A stretch of DNA of 64,000 bases from Fuerstiella marisgermanici (GTDB lineage: Bacteria; Planctomycetota; Planctomycetia; Planctomycetales; Planctomycetaceae). Under the pieces are notes generated by a model. That model did no database searches. It was given only the letters and a program-made list of their open reading frames with translations, and had not been told where the DNA came from. Below are positions 54,633 to 63,584 of this stretch, one piece after another. How positions within the stretch are numbered: the first letter of the stretch is position 1; every line of letters starts with the position of its first letter. The position numbers and the translations under genes were made by a program. Location: NCBI RefSeq assembly GCF_001983935.1, contig NZ_CP017641.1:6047001-6111000 (forward strand), given 5' to 3'.

Positions 54633-55781
54633 ATGAGACAGCAATCTCTGAGTCGCAGCAAACGCAGGGCACCAAGTGCTTCTGCAGTAATTCTTCCCGA
54701 TAGAATGGGGTGCTCGTGGTACCCCTGCCATACGCCGTGTCCTGGCGAAAATGCGAAACGCGGGCGGCGCGGATTCACAGTCATTGAATTGATGGTGGTG
54801 ATAGGCATCATTGCATTATTGATGGCGTTGATTGTTCCGGCAGTGATGAACGCTCGCGGGGCGGCCCGGCGGACTCAGTGTCAGAACAACCTGAAGAATC
54901 TGGGACTGGCGATGGTCAATGAGGCCGAATCGCAGAAGCGGCTCCCTGCTTCGGGCTACTTTGGCAAGCAGAGTGGTTTTTATCACAACTGGGTTGTTGA
55001 TCTGCTGCCGTGGATTGATCAGCAAACGCTTGCCGACCGATGGGACAAGGACCAGACATACGATCTTCCGGGACATGTGAAGCTGGCGAGTACTCAGATT
55101 CCTGTGCTTGTGTGTCCGGAGGACGTGAGCGCTACTGGAAGCGGTGATCTGAGTTACGCAGTCAACGGCGGTTTTGGCTGGACGACGGCTCGAGGCCTGG
55201 AACAGATTCGTGGCCAGTTTGATTTGAATAGTGACGGGCAGTCGAACCCGGATGTTGGTTCGCCGAGTGACCGTGACCTGATGTACAAATGCGGACTGTT
55301 TTTCAACGAAAACTGGCCGCTCGGCACAGGCAAGGCTCGGCACCACACGTTGAATACAGTTCGCGATGGCTTATCGAACACAGTGCTGATCGCGGAAAGC
55401 ATCCGTGCGGGAACAGACCCCAATGCTGAGGCATGGCAGCCCGCAAACTGGGCCTGCCCGGCGGCTTGGCGCAGCGCGTTTTATCTAAGCGGTTATGTGT
55501 GCGAAGATCTAAACTGCGGAGCAGGCCGAGTAGACTATGGCCGAGCCAACAGTCGAAGCGGGAGCTTTGCATTGGAAGCCATCAACTCGGCTCGCGAACA
55601 GGCTGAAGGGGAAGCTCCGTGGGCATCCTCGTGGCACAATGGCGGAGTGTTCACCGTCTTCGCCGATGGGCACGTTCAGTTTCTGTCTGAAGACGTGGAT
55701 GGCATGGTGTATGCCGCGATGCTAAGTCCTCAAGGCGGCCAGATCGAAGGACCGCTGGCTCAGTCGGCAACTGCTCCGTAA
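54633..55781 (+). CDS. DUF1559 prepilin-like protein
   Basis: A 382-residue DUF1559 protein. An unusually long, Arg/Ser/Cys-containing leader of about 45 residues precedes the pilin-like segment GFTVIELMVVIGIIALLMAL, followed by NARGAARRTQCQNNLKNLG. The SNTVLIAESI motif and the C-terminal FTVFADGHVQFLSEDVDG (H-x-DG type end) are present. ATG 54633 has GAGGG about 9 bases upstream; an internal ATG at codon 25 would shorten the leader. A GYF_2 protein gene follows 21 bases downstream. Confidence 0.9.
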   Translation: MRQQSLSRSKRRAPSASAVILPDRMGCSWYPCHTPCPGENAKRGRRGFTVIELMVVIGIIALLMALIVPAVMNARGAARRTQCQNNLKNLGLAMVNEAESQKRLPASGYFGKQSGFYHNWVVDLLPWIDQQTLADRWDKDQTYDLPGHVKLASTQIPVLVCPEDVSATGSGDLSYAVNGGFGWTTARGLEQIRGQFDLNSDGQSNPDVGSPSDRDLMYKCGLFFNENWPLGTGKARHHTLNTVRDGLSNTVLIAESIRAGTDPNAEAWQPANWACPAAWRSAFYLSGYVCEDLNCGAGRVDYGRANSRSGSFALEAINSAREQAEGEAPWASSWHNGGVFTVFADGHVQFLSEDVDGMVYAAMLSPQGGQIEGPLAQSATAP

Positions 55782-55802
55782 GAACCAGAGTGACACGAAA
55801 AC

Positions 55803-56372
55803 ATGAGTACTCAGTTTTACAGGCAGGCACCTGACGGCAGCGAGACCGGGCCGTTCACACATGAGGGTCTGCGTGCCGCAGTGTTGTCTGGAGACCTCAC
55901 CGAAGCCGACGAGGTGCGTTCCGAGGCAAGTACGCTGTGGGTCGGGGCGGGGCACATCAAGGGGCTGTTTCTCGGCGAGGCGGCCGAGAAACAGCCCGTG
56001 GATTCTGACGATGCCCGGCGAGCGGCCTACGACGCGCAGTTGGAAGCTCTTCGAACTGGAGCTTACGAACGCGCGGAGCAGTCGCGTCGGCAAGGGCGAT
56101 CGGCTGCATGGTGGCATGATCCTGTTGGCTGGGAAGTCTACGTTGCCATATTGCTGGTGATGGTGGGCGTGATCTATTCCGTATGGGAAACACCTGAACA
56201 TGTGCGATTTCCGCTTCCGAAGCGAATGGGCGGTCCAGTTCAGCAGGGGAACTTCTTTTTCGGAACAGGGCCGTGGTCGACTCTTGAGTATCTACTGCTG
56301 TGGCTTGATGCCGTCGTGGTGATCAGCGGTTTGGCATTTGGGCGGATGATCCTGACATCCAGACGCAAATGA
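55803..56372 (+). CDS. GYF_2 (DUF4339) domain membrane protein
   Basis: A 189-residue protein. Residues 1-60 form a GYF_2 domain (FYRQAPDGSETGPFTHEGLR, GDLTEADEVRSEASTLWV), followed by an amphipathic charged helix (AAYDAQLEALRTGAYERAEQ). Two TM helices follow (VYVAILLVMVGVIYSVWE and YLLLWLDAVVVISGLAFG). GYF_2 domains are thought to mediate protein contacts, possibly with Pro-rich peptides. It starts 21 bases after the DUF1559 gene and is likely co-transcribed with it. The role is unknown. Confidence 0.8.
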   Translation: MSTQFYRQAPDGSETGPFTHEGLRAAVLSGDLTEADEVRSEASTLWVGAGHIKGLFLGEAAEKQPVDSDDARRAAYDAQLEALRTGAYERAEQSRRQGRSAAWWHDPVGWEVYVAILLVMVGVIYSVWETPEHVRFPLPKRMGGPVQQGNFFFGTGPWSTLEYLLLWLDAVVVISGLAFGRMILTSRRK

Positions 56373-56506
56373 GCCACAGCACGCGGCTTTGAATCGCCTG
56401 TAAGAAATTCTCCAGGACTCTGCTGTTAGAAAGTCAAGGCGATGCCTTCGAACATTATTTGCCTGGCGAATCGATTTGCCTTCGCGCTTGTTGTCGCCCT
56501 ATTCCT

Positions 56507-56560
56507 CTGCTGCCCGGCGGTGAAGTTCCACACGAATTGTTGTAGCTCGTCTCTGCGGCG
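56507..56560 (+). repeat. Duplicated 3' tail of the DUF1501 gene
   Basis: These 54 bases match 52350-52403, the end of the DUF1501 gene and its downstream bases, with 3 mismatches by eye. It still reads LLPGGEVPHELL followed by TAG, and it lies 44 bases upstream of ATG 56604. It is a remnant without a promoter or upstream coding part. Confidence 0.9.
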
Positions 56561-56603
56561 TCGAGCATGGGCTTATTTCAACCAAAACTTCTGAGGATTC
56601 GCC

Positions 56604-58043
56604 ATGCCTGCAATCAAACCGCCGACACAGTCGGCCACGCGCGTTATGTCGACGCGGGAATGGCATCAGTCGGGAAGATCGAGCCACCGCCGGACCGCAC
56701 GCCTTGCGGTGGCAACTTTGCTGCTCGCGATTAGCGTGGTCACGTGTCTGTTCAGCGTTCCCCGCCCGGCTTCCGCACAAACTGCGAATGCAGAGGCAGA
56801 GGCAACGTTATCAGCGGCGGATCAAAAAGCGACCGAACTGGCTCGCGCTGCTCACAAACAGGCGGCGGCGATCAACGGGCTGCCCCGATTTTACTACCGC
56901 GTCAATGAGTGGCACGGCATGGTGGAACGAATGCGAGCTCGGCCGCAACCTACAATCAAAATCCTGGCTCTTGCTCTGAGGGGAACCGTCAAGGCGCCAG
57001 CTGAGGGAGACAGTTCAAACGTTGAGGAATCCAGCGTTGGGGCGGTCGGTGGCGGAGTTGGCTACGACGGTGCGAAAAGTTCCCTGCGCCACCGTGTGGA
57101 AGGCAAATATACGTTTGGGTGGGACGAGAATTACTTTCTGTTCCAAGGCGAGTTTGGTCGACAACCTGCCCGAGGTAAGATGGCTCAGTTTTGGACGCAC
57201 GAGGATTCATGGTGGCGCGAGGAGTATGAGGGAAGACTCCACAACATCTCGCGCGGTCCTTCAGCCTTTGCATTCTGGCAGGATGTTCGGTTTGTTTTGT
57301 TTTCATGTTACTTACGCCAGACGCCAAGAGCTTTTTGGTGGGGAAGAGCTGTTCACTCGGAACAGACGATCAGTACCTTTCCACCAGCAGAAGCCACTTG
57401 GACCATGATGGCGGCCGAAACATTTGCGGGCGAGCCCTGTTATGTCGTCGAATCTGCTCAACGACGCGAGCGCCTTTGGATTAGCAAGGCAACGGGTCGC
57501 GTCCGCGGAATCCTGAGTTACTACTACAAACAACTTCCCGATACTCCCCATTTCTTCGAAAGTGAAAACGTCGCAAAGATCGCGGGGCGGAACTTTGAAT
57601 CGAGCAATGAATATGGGCGTTGGAGTCGCCGCGAGGCGACTCCAGAACAAGTAGCGGAACTACGAGACGCCTGGGACCGGTTTATCGTCGACGGATTCCC
57701 CGAGAACGCAAAGCCTAATGAACTCATCCGTCTGGCGGACTACCGCGAAGTCAAATCCGGCGTTTGGATTCCGTTCGAAGAAGAACGTGTCAATACGCAT
57801 CCATCAGGACCAGACAAGAGCAATTACGTAAAGACCAGGATTGTCGTAGAAGCTGTTGAGTTCGACCGTTCGCTGGAAGAAGCGATTAGCAAACTAAAGC
57901 CAAAGGACGGTGACCCAATTCAGGATCGTCGTTTTGGCGGCGTAACGGTTTCCTATCGCCACGGACAACTCACCGACGCGGAAGTGAAAGCCAAAGCGGA
58001 AGCTTCGAAGGCAAAAGGCGCATTCCGCGGCGGCGTCTTTTGA
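56604..58043 (+). CDS. Exported protein of unknown function (intact member of duplicated pair)
   Basis: A 479-residue protein with a long, Arg-rich N-terminus and a hydrophobic signal (LAVATLLLAISVVTCLFSVP, ending ASAQ). Mature part: a helix AADQKATELARAAHKQAAAI, then GLPRFYYRVNEWHG, then a beta-rich region with HEDSWWREEYEGRLHNISRG, GEPCYVVESAQRRERLWISK and DYREVKSGVWIPFEEERV. The order resembles DUF1571/LolA-like or 'outer membrane lipoprotein-sorting' folds seen in planctomycete exported proteins; that is tentative. GAGG lies about 9 bases before ATG 56604. A copy of part of this gene is at 52398-52508. The likely site is the periplasm; the function is unknown. Confidence 0.82.
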   Translation: MPAIKPPTQSATRVMSTREWHQSGRSSHRRTARLAVATLLLAISVVTCLFSVPRPASAQTANAEAEATLSAADQKATELARAAHKQAAAINGLPRFYYRVNEWHGMVERMRARPQPTIKILALALRGTVKAPAEGDSSNVEESSVGAVGGGVGYDGAKSSLRHRVEGKYTFGWDENYFLFQGEFGRQPARGKMAQFWTHEDSWWREEYEGRLHNISRGPSAFAFWQDVRFVLFSCYLRQTPRAFWWGRAVHSEQTISTFPPAEATWTMMAAETFAGEPCYVVESAQRRERLWISKATGRVRGILSYYYKQLPDTPHFFESENVAKIAGRNFESSNEYGRWSRREATPEQVAELRDAWDRFIVDGFPENAKPNELIRLADYREVKSGVWIPFEEERVNTHPSGPDKSNYVKTRIVVEAVEFDRSLEEAISKLKPKDGDPIQDRRFGGVTVSYRHGQLTDAEVKAKAEASKAKGAFRGGVF

Positions 58044-58351
58044 GTGTGATCACGTCAGGGCGGGGAGCGCAGCTCTTTTTCTTCAGCGTCGAGCCGACAC
58101 AGCGACTTCTGCTTTCCAGACGCGACAGCTGAGCTCACGTGCTGAAACTCTGTGCAAACATGAAGACCTGCTGCGGAAGATATCACCGACCGAAAATCAG
58201 GTCGTGCAGCGCGGCGGTGCAGACGTTGTCAAACAGCATGCGTCTGAAATGGATCTCTGCAGTTTCAGGTTGCCCACCGTTTGCCGAAACCTGAACTGTG
58301 TTATGATCGGTATTCCGACTTCTCGATCATTCCAATTCAAAGGTTCCTTCC
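58044..58351. promoter_or_regulatory. Upstream region of the isochorismatase gene
   Basis: In 308 bases without a gene, TATGAT at 58302-58307 could be a -10 box, with a weak TTGCCG at 58281-58286 (spacer 15, shorter than ideal). An inverted repeat TTCAGGTT (58264-58271) / AACCTGAA (58288-58295) overlaps the spacer and could be an operator. AAAGG lies 9 bases before ATG 58352. All of this is by eye and weak. Confidence 0.35.
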
Positions 58352-58942
58352 ATGCCAACCATCCGCGATATCGTCGGCCTGCCGTCTGTTCCTCCCAGCC
58401 TGAGTGATTCTGCACTCGTGATGATCGACTGCCAAAACACGTACCGTGAAGGAGTCATGCAGTTAGAGGGCGTCGAAGAAGCGATGGAACGCGCGGCCGC
58501 GTTGCTGGCTCGAGCTCGCGAAGCGGGCGTGCCTGTGTTCCATATTCAGCACGATGCCGGAGTCGGTTCGCCTTATGACATTACAGCAGACAGCGGGCAG
58601 ATTGCCGACGTGGTCGCTCCCGTTGGAGACGAACCAGTCGTCGTGAAGAATTTCCCGGATTCGTTTGCCGCAACCGACCTGCAGCAGCAGTTAGATGCAA
58701 CCGGAAAGAAGAACCTCGTACTGGCGGGTTTTATGTCTCACATGTGCGTGAACAGCACGGCTCGCAGCGGCTTCGACAAAGGCTACGCCGTCAGCATCGT
58801 CGAAAACGCAACGGCCACCCGAGCTCTCCCGGACGGCAAAGGCGGGCTCTTGTCCGCCGCCGACGTGCAAAAGGCCAGCCTGTGTGGACTGGCTGACCTT
58901 GTTGCAATTATCGTCGACGATGCGAATCAGATTCCGGACTGA
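58352..58942 (+). CDS. Isochorismatase-family cysteine hydrolase
   Basis: A 196-residue cytoplasmic alpha/beta hydrolase-like protein. The catalytic triad is complete: Asp26 in ALVMIDCQNTY, Lys99 in VVVKNFPDSF and Cys132 in FMSHMCVNSTAR. The cis-peptide region GFMSHMC is as expected for isochorismatase, nicotinamidase and related amidohydrolases. Residues after Cys132 (GYAVSIVENATATRALP) fit the family's end. The family covers isochorismatase, N-carbamoylsarcosine amidase and nicotinamidase; the substrate here cannot be told from sequence. No menaquinone or siderophore genes are nearby. Confidence 0.9.
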   Translation: MPTIRDIVGLPSVPPSLSDSALVMIDCQNTYREGVMQLEGVEEAMERAAALLARAREAGVPVFHIQHDAGVGSPYDITADSGQIADVVAPVGDEPVVVKNFPDSFAATDLQQQLDATGKKNLVLAGFMSHMCVNSTARSGFDKGYAVSIVENATATRALPDGKGGLLSAADVQKASLCGLADLVAIIVDDANQIPD

Positions 58943-59004
58943 TCGACGCAGCGGCCGTTCACCAAAGCCCGCTCCGTTGGACCTGATGTAGCGCCGGGCT
59001 AAGT

Positions 59005-59739
59005 TCACACGCCAACCGCTTTGCGCCATGCAGCGGCCATCATTTCGTGCCCCTTTTGCGTCGGATGGACGCCATCGCCCGCCAGTTCGGAGGGCTTGGT
59101 TCCAGCCGCCACAGCTTCGTCGAACATCGTCTGGAACGGCACCCAAACAGCCTTCGCGTCTTTGGCCACCTGCTTAGCGTACTTACGGCGATTGTCGAAG
59201 TCCGGAAACCACTTGTCTTCGTTTTCCTTGACTGTTCCGCTCATCAACACAAACGGTTCGCAGACGACGATCTTCGTTTCCGGCAGGCCCTCTTTCGTAC
59301 GTTTCAGCAGCGCCGCGAAGCCGTCACGGTAAGTTTCCGCCGTGCCTTCGTAACGTCCGTTCAGCTTGTGCCAAATGTCGTTCACGCCGATCAGAATGCT
59401 GACGATGTCAGGCTTCAGGTCGATGCAGTCACGGTCCCATCGCTTCGCCAGATCGGGCACTTTGTGGCCTGAAATGCCGCGATTGTGAATTTGCAGATCG
59501 TGTTCGGGATATTGGGCGTGCAGTGACTTCGCGACAAACGATGGATAGCCGCGTCCCAGGCCCGCATTGGCAACTTCCTTCTTTTTGTCTCTGCCCGCGT
59601 CCGTGATGGAATCGCCCTGAAACAGGATGATGCTGCCTTTCTTCAATGATGTACTCTCCTCACCAAATGTTGAGTGGACGTTAAGGCTTGCAGCGGCGGC
59701 GACAGCCGTTGATGTGGCCAGAAATGTTCGACGTTTCAT
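59005..59739 (-). CDS. Exported SGNH/GDSL-type hydrolase
   Basis: A 244-residue protein. The N-terminus MKRRTFLATSTAVAAAASLN is a Tat-like signal. SGNH blocks: ILFQGDSITDAG (Ser44), IHNRGISGHK, VSILIGVNDIW, and the terminal DGVHPTQKGHEMM (Asp222, His225). All catalytic residues are present, so it is likely an active esterase, perhaps on acetylated sugars, as in many planctomycete GDSL proteins. The frame is open upstream to 59895, but ATG 59739 gives the proper signal peptide. It converges with the isochorismatase gene. Confidence 0.9.
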   Translation of the reverse strand: MKRRTFLATSTAVAAAASLNVHSTFGEESTSLKKGSIILFQGDSITDAGRDKKKEVANAGLGRGYPSFVAKSLHAQYPEHDLQIHNRGISGHKVPDLAKRWDRDCIDLKPDIVSILIGVNDIWHKLNGRYEGTAETYRDGFAALLKRTKEGLPETKIVVCEPFVLMSGTVKENEDKWFPDFDNRRKYAKQVAKDAKAVWVPFQTMFDEAVAAGTKPSELAGDGVHPTQKGHEMMAAAWRKAVGV

Positions 59740-60566
59740 AGGACTGCTTTCTAATATGCTCAAAGCTTCAGACCATTCGAGCGACCAGCGAAAAACGCTC
59801 CCGATCAGCCACTCCGATGCGTGACTCAACCGACAACGTGACATGTTGAATTCGGAACGACTCGCGAACCGGCCGACGAGTGGTGTGTGTTTCACCGACC
59901 GGTTTCTGATTGTAGTGAACAGCGTCCGGTTTCTGAATTCGACCGAAAAAGAAGATCAACCGGGCGTCGCAGATCCTTCGAGCCAGTCCGCCCCAACCAG
60001 AGAAGGGCACCGGCTGCGATTTTCGATTCTCCAGTGTATGTGTTCCAAGCTTAGACTGCACAACTGAACGAAGCTGCCGTGATCGCTGCGACAGGCTAAC
60101 CGGTGAAACCCCGGGGTTTCCTTCGCTTCGCTCAGTCCAACCCCGGCCACACGCGATGGTTCATCCCGGCCCGTTCTGTCAGACAGAACACACAGAAACT
60201 TTCCTGCTCCTGATGGGCATGCTTATTGCGTTTGAGTCAGCTCAGTAGTTCGCCGTTTTTAGACAGTCACTCGTTTTCCATTGGTTAGCCAGCTGGTTCA
60301 CTGCCTACGCTCAGCCTGGGACTCGGGACATTGAAAATTGGAAGCTCTGCGCTTGGCATTCGCAATTCGAACTGTGCGTTGATGCACGGTTCAGGTGCGT
60401 AGTCGCACTCGGTGTGCGGTTTCGACGACTTATGGTTGATGACGTATTCGGACCAGCCGTGTTTCGTGCGGGATCGGTGTGAGTTGGCCGGGGAACGGAA
60501 AGTCCCTGGTGGATGGCGTGCTACTTCGTATGAACATTTGAAATGTCAAAACAAAAGGAAGAGTTG
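59740..60566. promoter_or_regulatory. Long divergent intergenic region, 827 bases
   Basis: It separates the GDSL hydrolase (minus) and the aldolase (plus). No protein-coding frame is convincing. It contains a perfect 16-bp palindrome (GAAACCCCGGGGTTTC, 60105-60120) and a 17-bp near-palindrome with 8-bp arms (GTTCTGTC-A-GACAGAAC, 60173-60189) that look like operator-type sites. At 60381-60480 there are several GTGCG-like GC-rich repeats, which might be part of a structured leader or a non-coding RNA. No known riboswitch was identified. Confidence 0.4.
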
Positions 60567-61619
60567 ATGTCTGACGATCTTAGTGCATTGCTTGGTGATT
60601 CCGCAGATTCGTTGCTGCAGCACAAGTGCACAGGAATTCCGGTTGAGTCACTGCATGTGCCGGGCCCGGATTCGGTCGAACGTTTGTACATGCCCACCGA
60701 TCGCAACTGTCGTACGCTGGCCAGTCTTCAGCGGCTGCTGGGCCATGGCCGGTTAGGGGGATCGGGCTACGTGTCGATCCTGCCGGTCGATCAGGGTATC
60801 GAACATTCTGCCGGAGCTTCCTTCGCCCCGAACCCAATGTATTTTGATCCGGAAAACATCGTCAAACTGGCGATCGAAGGAGGCTGCAATGGCGTGGCTT
60901 CGACGTTCGGCGTCCTTGGTGCGGTTGCTCGTCAGTACGCTCATCGAATTCCGTTCATCGTCAAGATCAACCATAACGAACTCCTGACGTATCCCAGCAC
61001 TTTCGATCAGGTAATGTTCGGAAGCGTCGAGCGCGCCTACGACATGGGGGCCGTCGCTGTTGGAGCGACCATCTACTTTGGTTCTACCGAATCGAGTCGC
61101 CAGATCGTGGAAGTAGCGGAAGCGTTTCAGCGAGCTCACGAACTGGGCATGGCGACGATTCTTTGGTGCTACCTGCGAAATGCCGCGTTCAAAACAGACA
61201 AGGATTATCATGTGTCTGCCGACCTGACCGGCCAGGCGAACCATCTTGGTGTAACGCTGCAGGCCGATATCATTAAGCAGAAGCTGCCCGAAAACAACGG
61301 CGGATACAACGCTGTGAAATTCGGCAAGACATCGCCGATCGTGTACGACAAGCTGACCACCGATCATCCGATCGACCTGTGCCGATATCAGGTCGCCAAC
61401 TGCTACATGGGCCGCGTCGGCCTGATCAACTCTGGCGGCGCATCATCCGGAGCAGGTGACCTGGCTCAGGCCGTCCGCACAGCCGTTATCAATAAACGAG
61501 CTGGCGGAATGGGGCTGATCAGCGGTCGCAAAGCGTTTCAAAGGCCAATGGACGAAGGTGCGAAGCTGCTGCAAGCCATTCAGGACGTGTATCTGGATCC
61601 ACAGGTCACTGTCGCGTGA
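60567..61619 (+). CDS. fbaB: Class I fructose-bisphosphate aldolase (FbaB/DhnA-type)
   Basis: A 350-residue aldolase of the FbaB family, which splits fructose 1,6-bisphosphate into DHAP and glyceraldehyde 3-phosphate by a Schiff-base lysine in glycolysis and gluconeogenesis. The signature segments [54 protein letters not shown] and [15 protein letters not shown] are typical. The length is about that of E. coli FbaB. ATG 60567 ([11 protein letters not shown]) has AAGGAAGAG upstream and is preferred to ATG 60543. It is a housekeeping gene with no operon partner here. Confidence 0.92.
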   Translation: MSDDLSALLGDSADSLLQHKCTGIPVESLHVPGPDSVERLYMPTDRNCRTLASLQRLLGHGRLGGSGYVSILPVDQGIEHSAGASFAPNPMYFDPENIVKLAIEGGCNGVASTFGVLGAVARQYAHRIPFIVKINHNELLTYPSTFDQVMFGSVERAYDMGAVAVGATIYFGSTESSRQIVEVAEAFQRAHELGMATILWCYLRNAAFKTDKDYHVSADLTGQANHLGVTLQADIIKQKLPENNGGYNAVKFGKTSPIVYDKLTTDHPIDLCRYQVANCYMGRVGLINSGGASSGAGDLAQAVRTAVINKRAGGMGLISGRKAFQRPMDEGAKLLQAIQDVYLDPQVTVA

Positions 61620-61668
61620 CAAGGGCATTGGCCGTTCACGCAAATTCGAGCTACTGTTCGAAACCAAG

Positions 61669-61720
61669 AAGCCACTCTTGTAGGTCGCTCACAACAAAGA
61701 GCGACCTACAAGAGTGGCTT
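61669..61720. repeat. Perfect 22-bp inverted repeat
   Basis: The arms 61669-61690 and 61699-61720 are exactly complementary, with an 8-base loop (acaacaaa). The core is CTCTTGTAGGTCGCTC. It lies 50 bases after the aldolase stop and is strong enough to end or protect the transcript, although no T-run follows. It differs in sequence from the palindromes at 27155 and 42940. Confidence 0.9.
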
Positions 61721-61867
61721 CGGTTGTTTGGCTGCCCCGGCTGGCGCCTCGAAACCAGCCTCTGAACGACATCTTGACTATTCCCGTCCTTGCCTCAGAA
61801 TAGGGTCTGGGGACCATACGGAATCATCCGGAATGAATCCGTCGAAAACGTGTTAGCTGGAAACAGG

Positions 61868-62584
61868 ATGACTGACTTCGACTTTGCCAAGATCGAGGAA
61901 TCACTGGGCATCACTGTTCCCGCCGCTTACCGGCGCGTCATGTCCGCGTATCCTTTCCATAATGGCCGCCCGTCCGATGCGTACATCCCAGACAACGCTC
62001 CGTACATTTGCAGCTTGAATCAACAGATTCGCTCAGACGCTGTCTATCCCAATTGCTGGCGTCTCGACCTACTCGCAATAGGCACAACGTGGGATGGCGA
62101 CGCGCACGTATTGGACACGTCGCTCCCGGATTCGCCTGTCTTCAGGTTCGCTCAGGATGATCAAACAGTGACCACACTTGCTGGTACGCTCGACGAATGG
62201 GTCGGCCAGTTATGCCAGTGGTACGTTAACGCAGACAGCGACCACATCGCTGATGAATACAAGGCGATCACTTCGGCTATTCAAGCCGCGGGTTTCTTCA
62301 GTACGTCACCCGAGCTGATGGACGGCTGGCATCGAATCGCTGTTGCATCCAGCCCTGATGGTGGCGACAGCTTCTGGATTGCAGCCGTGAACGCTGGCTG
62401 GTTTGCTGGCACGTGGGCTGGCAACATCTATCAGATACCGGACAAAGTTGCCGACTTCTGTATCTCGTGCCTCACGGATGCGCCCAACAAGACTCACTCT
62501 GACTTCATCGACACGATCAAGATTCGATACCGCCTAAAATCGATAACCAATGCTGAGTTCGATGCTCTCACGCGAGCCAGGTAA
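61868..62584 (+). CDS. SUKH/SMI1-KNR4-like protein
   Basis: A 238-residue soluble protein. The N-terminus TDFDFAKIEESLGITVPAAY and RRVMSAYPFHNGRPSDAY match the SUKH (SMI1/KNR4) fold, whose members often act as immunity proteins for contact-dependent toxins but also have other roles. Later parts (LDLLAIGTTWDGDAHVLDTS, FRFAQDDQTVTTLAGTLDEW) fit the same family. GGAAACAGG precedes ATG 61868. No toxin gene is adjacent, so an immunity role is not supported here. The frame continues upstream to 61790, but without conserved sequence. Confidence 0.75.
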   Translation: MTDFDFAKIEESLGITVPAAYRRVMSAYPFHNGRPSDAYIPDNAPYICSLNQQIRSDAVYPNCWRLDLLAIGTTWDGDAHVLDTSLPDSPVFRFAQDDQTVTTLAGTLDEWVGQLCQWYVNADSDHIADEYKAITSAIQAAGFFSTSPELMDGWHRIAVASSPDGGDSFWIAAVNAGWFAGTWAGNIYQIPDKVADFCISCLTDAPNKTHSDFIDTIKIRYRLKSITNAEFDALTRAR

Positions 62585-62713
62585 ATCGGATAGCGGAAGA
62601 CTGTCGCCCGCGTGTCCTGGATGCGAGTCCGCTACCGTCTGTGCGCTGATCCTGTCATGAAACGCAATCATCGCGGAGTTCAGGTAACAGCTGATCTGCG
62701 TATCTAATTCGTA

Positions 62714-63472
62714 TTAACTGCTCTTGCCTGTTTGGCGAACCTTAGCGGCGTTGTACTCCCAGTTCATTCGGGCAATATAATCGGTCGATATTTCCTGTGG
62801 GCAAATGGCTTCGCAGGCCTCGGTGTTGGTGCAACTGCCGAATCCTTCTTTATCCATTGTGGCCACCATGTCGACAACTCGTCGCTGTGCTTCGATTTTC
62901 CCCTGTGGCAAATTCGACAAATGAGTCACCTTCGCGCCAGTGAATAGTGCGGCTGAGGCGTTCTTGCACACTGCCACACAGGCGCCGCAACCGATGCAGG
63001 TCGCCGCGTCGAATGCAGCATCTGCTGCGTCTTTTGCGATGAGAATCGAATTGGCTTCGGGCGCGGTGCCGATGTGAGTTGAAATGAAAGCGCCTGATTG
63101 AATGATTCGATCCAGGGCAGATCGGTCGACTTTCAGATCGCGAATGAGGGGAAATGATGACGCGCGGAATGGTTCGATAACGATCGTATCGCCGTCGTTA
63201 AAGGTGCGCATATGCAATTGGCAGGTCGTGGTTGCTGTGAGCGGCCCGTGTGGACGTCCGTTGATGACCATCCCGCACGTGCCACAAATGCCTTCGCGAC
63301 AATCGTTGTCGAATTCGATCACACGCTCGCCCCTCCGGACAAGTTGCTCGTTGAGCATGTCCAACATATCCAGAAACGACATGTCAGGATCAACATCGTC
63401 GAGCGGATAGTCGACCAGCTTACCAGCGGCGTCGCGGTCATCCTGCCGCCAGATTTTTAGTAACACCTTCAT
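62714..63472 (-). CDS. sdhB: Succinate dehydrogenase iron-sulfur subunit
   Basis: A 252-residue SdhB/FrdB. The 2Fe-2S ligands are Cys58, 63, 66 and 84 ([18 protein letters not shown]). The 4Fe-4S and 3Fe-4S ligands are Cys159, 162, 165, 169 ([12 protein letters not shown]) and Cys214, 220, 224 ([12 protein letters not shown]). All ten to eleven family cysteines are there, so the subunit looks functional. It carries electrons from the flavoprotein to the quinone in complex II of the TCA cycle. sdhA lies upstream with a 112-base gap in the same direction, consistent with an sdhCAB order (sdhC out of view). The type resembles the single-cytochrome-b group. Confidence 0.95.
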   Translation of the reverse strand: MKVLLKIWRQDDRDAAGKLVDYPLDDVDPDMSFLDMLDMLNEQLVRRGERVIEFDNDCREGICGTCGMVINGRPHGPLTATTTCQLHMRTFNDGDTIVIEPFRASSFPLIRDLKVDRSALDRIIQSGAFISTHIGTAPEANSILIAKDAADAAFDAATCIGCGACVAVCKNASAALFTGAKVTHLSNLPQGKIEAQRRVVDMVATMDKEGFGSCTNTEACEAICPQEISTDYIARMNWEYNAAKVRQTGKSS

Positions 63473-63584
63473 AGTTTGATAGCTTTTTGTTTGTTATCAC
63501 GTTTTCCACATTCCAGCAGCGACCAACGGGAGCGGACCACACATTTCCGAGTGTCAGCTCGAACCCGCCGCCGGTCGGCACCGG

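Noticed and set aside
61868-62584. SUKH-like gene as part of a toxin-immunity locus
   Set aside because: No polymorphic toxin, Rhs, CDI or other immunity gene is adjacent; the neighbours are aldolase and succinate dehydrogenase genes.
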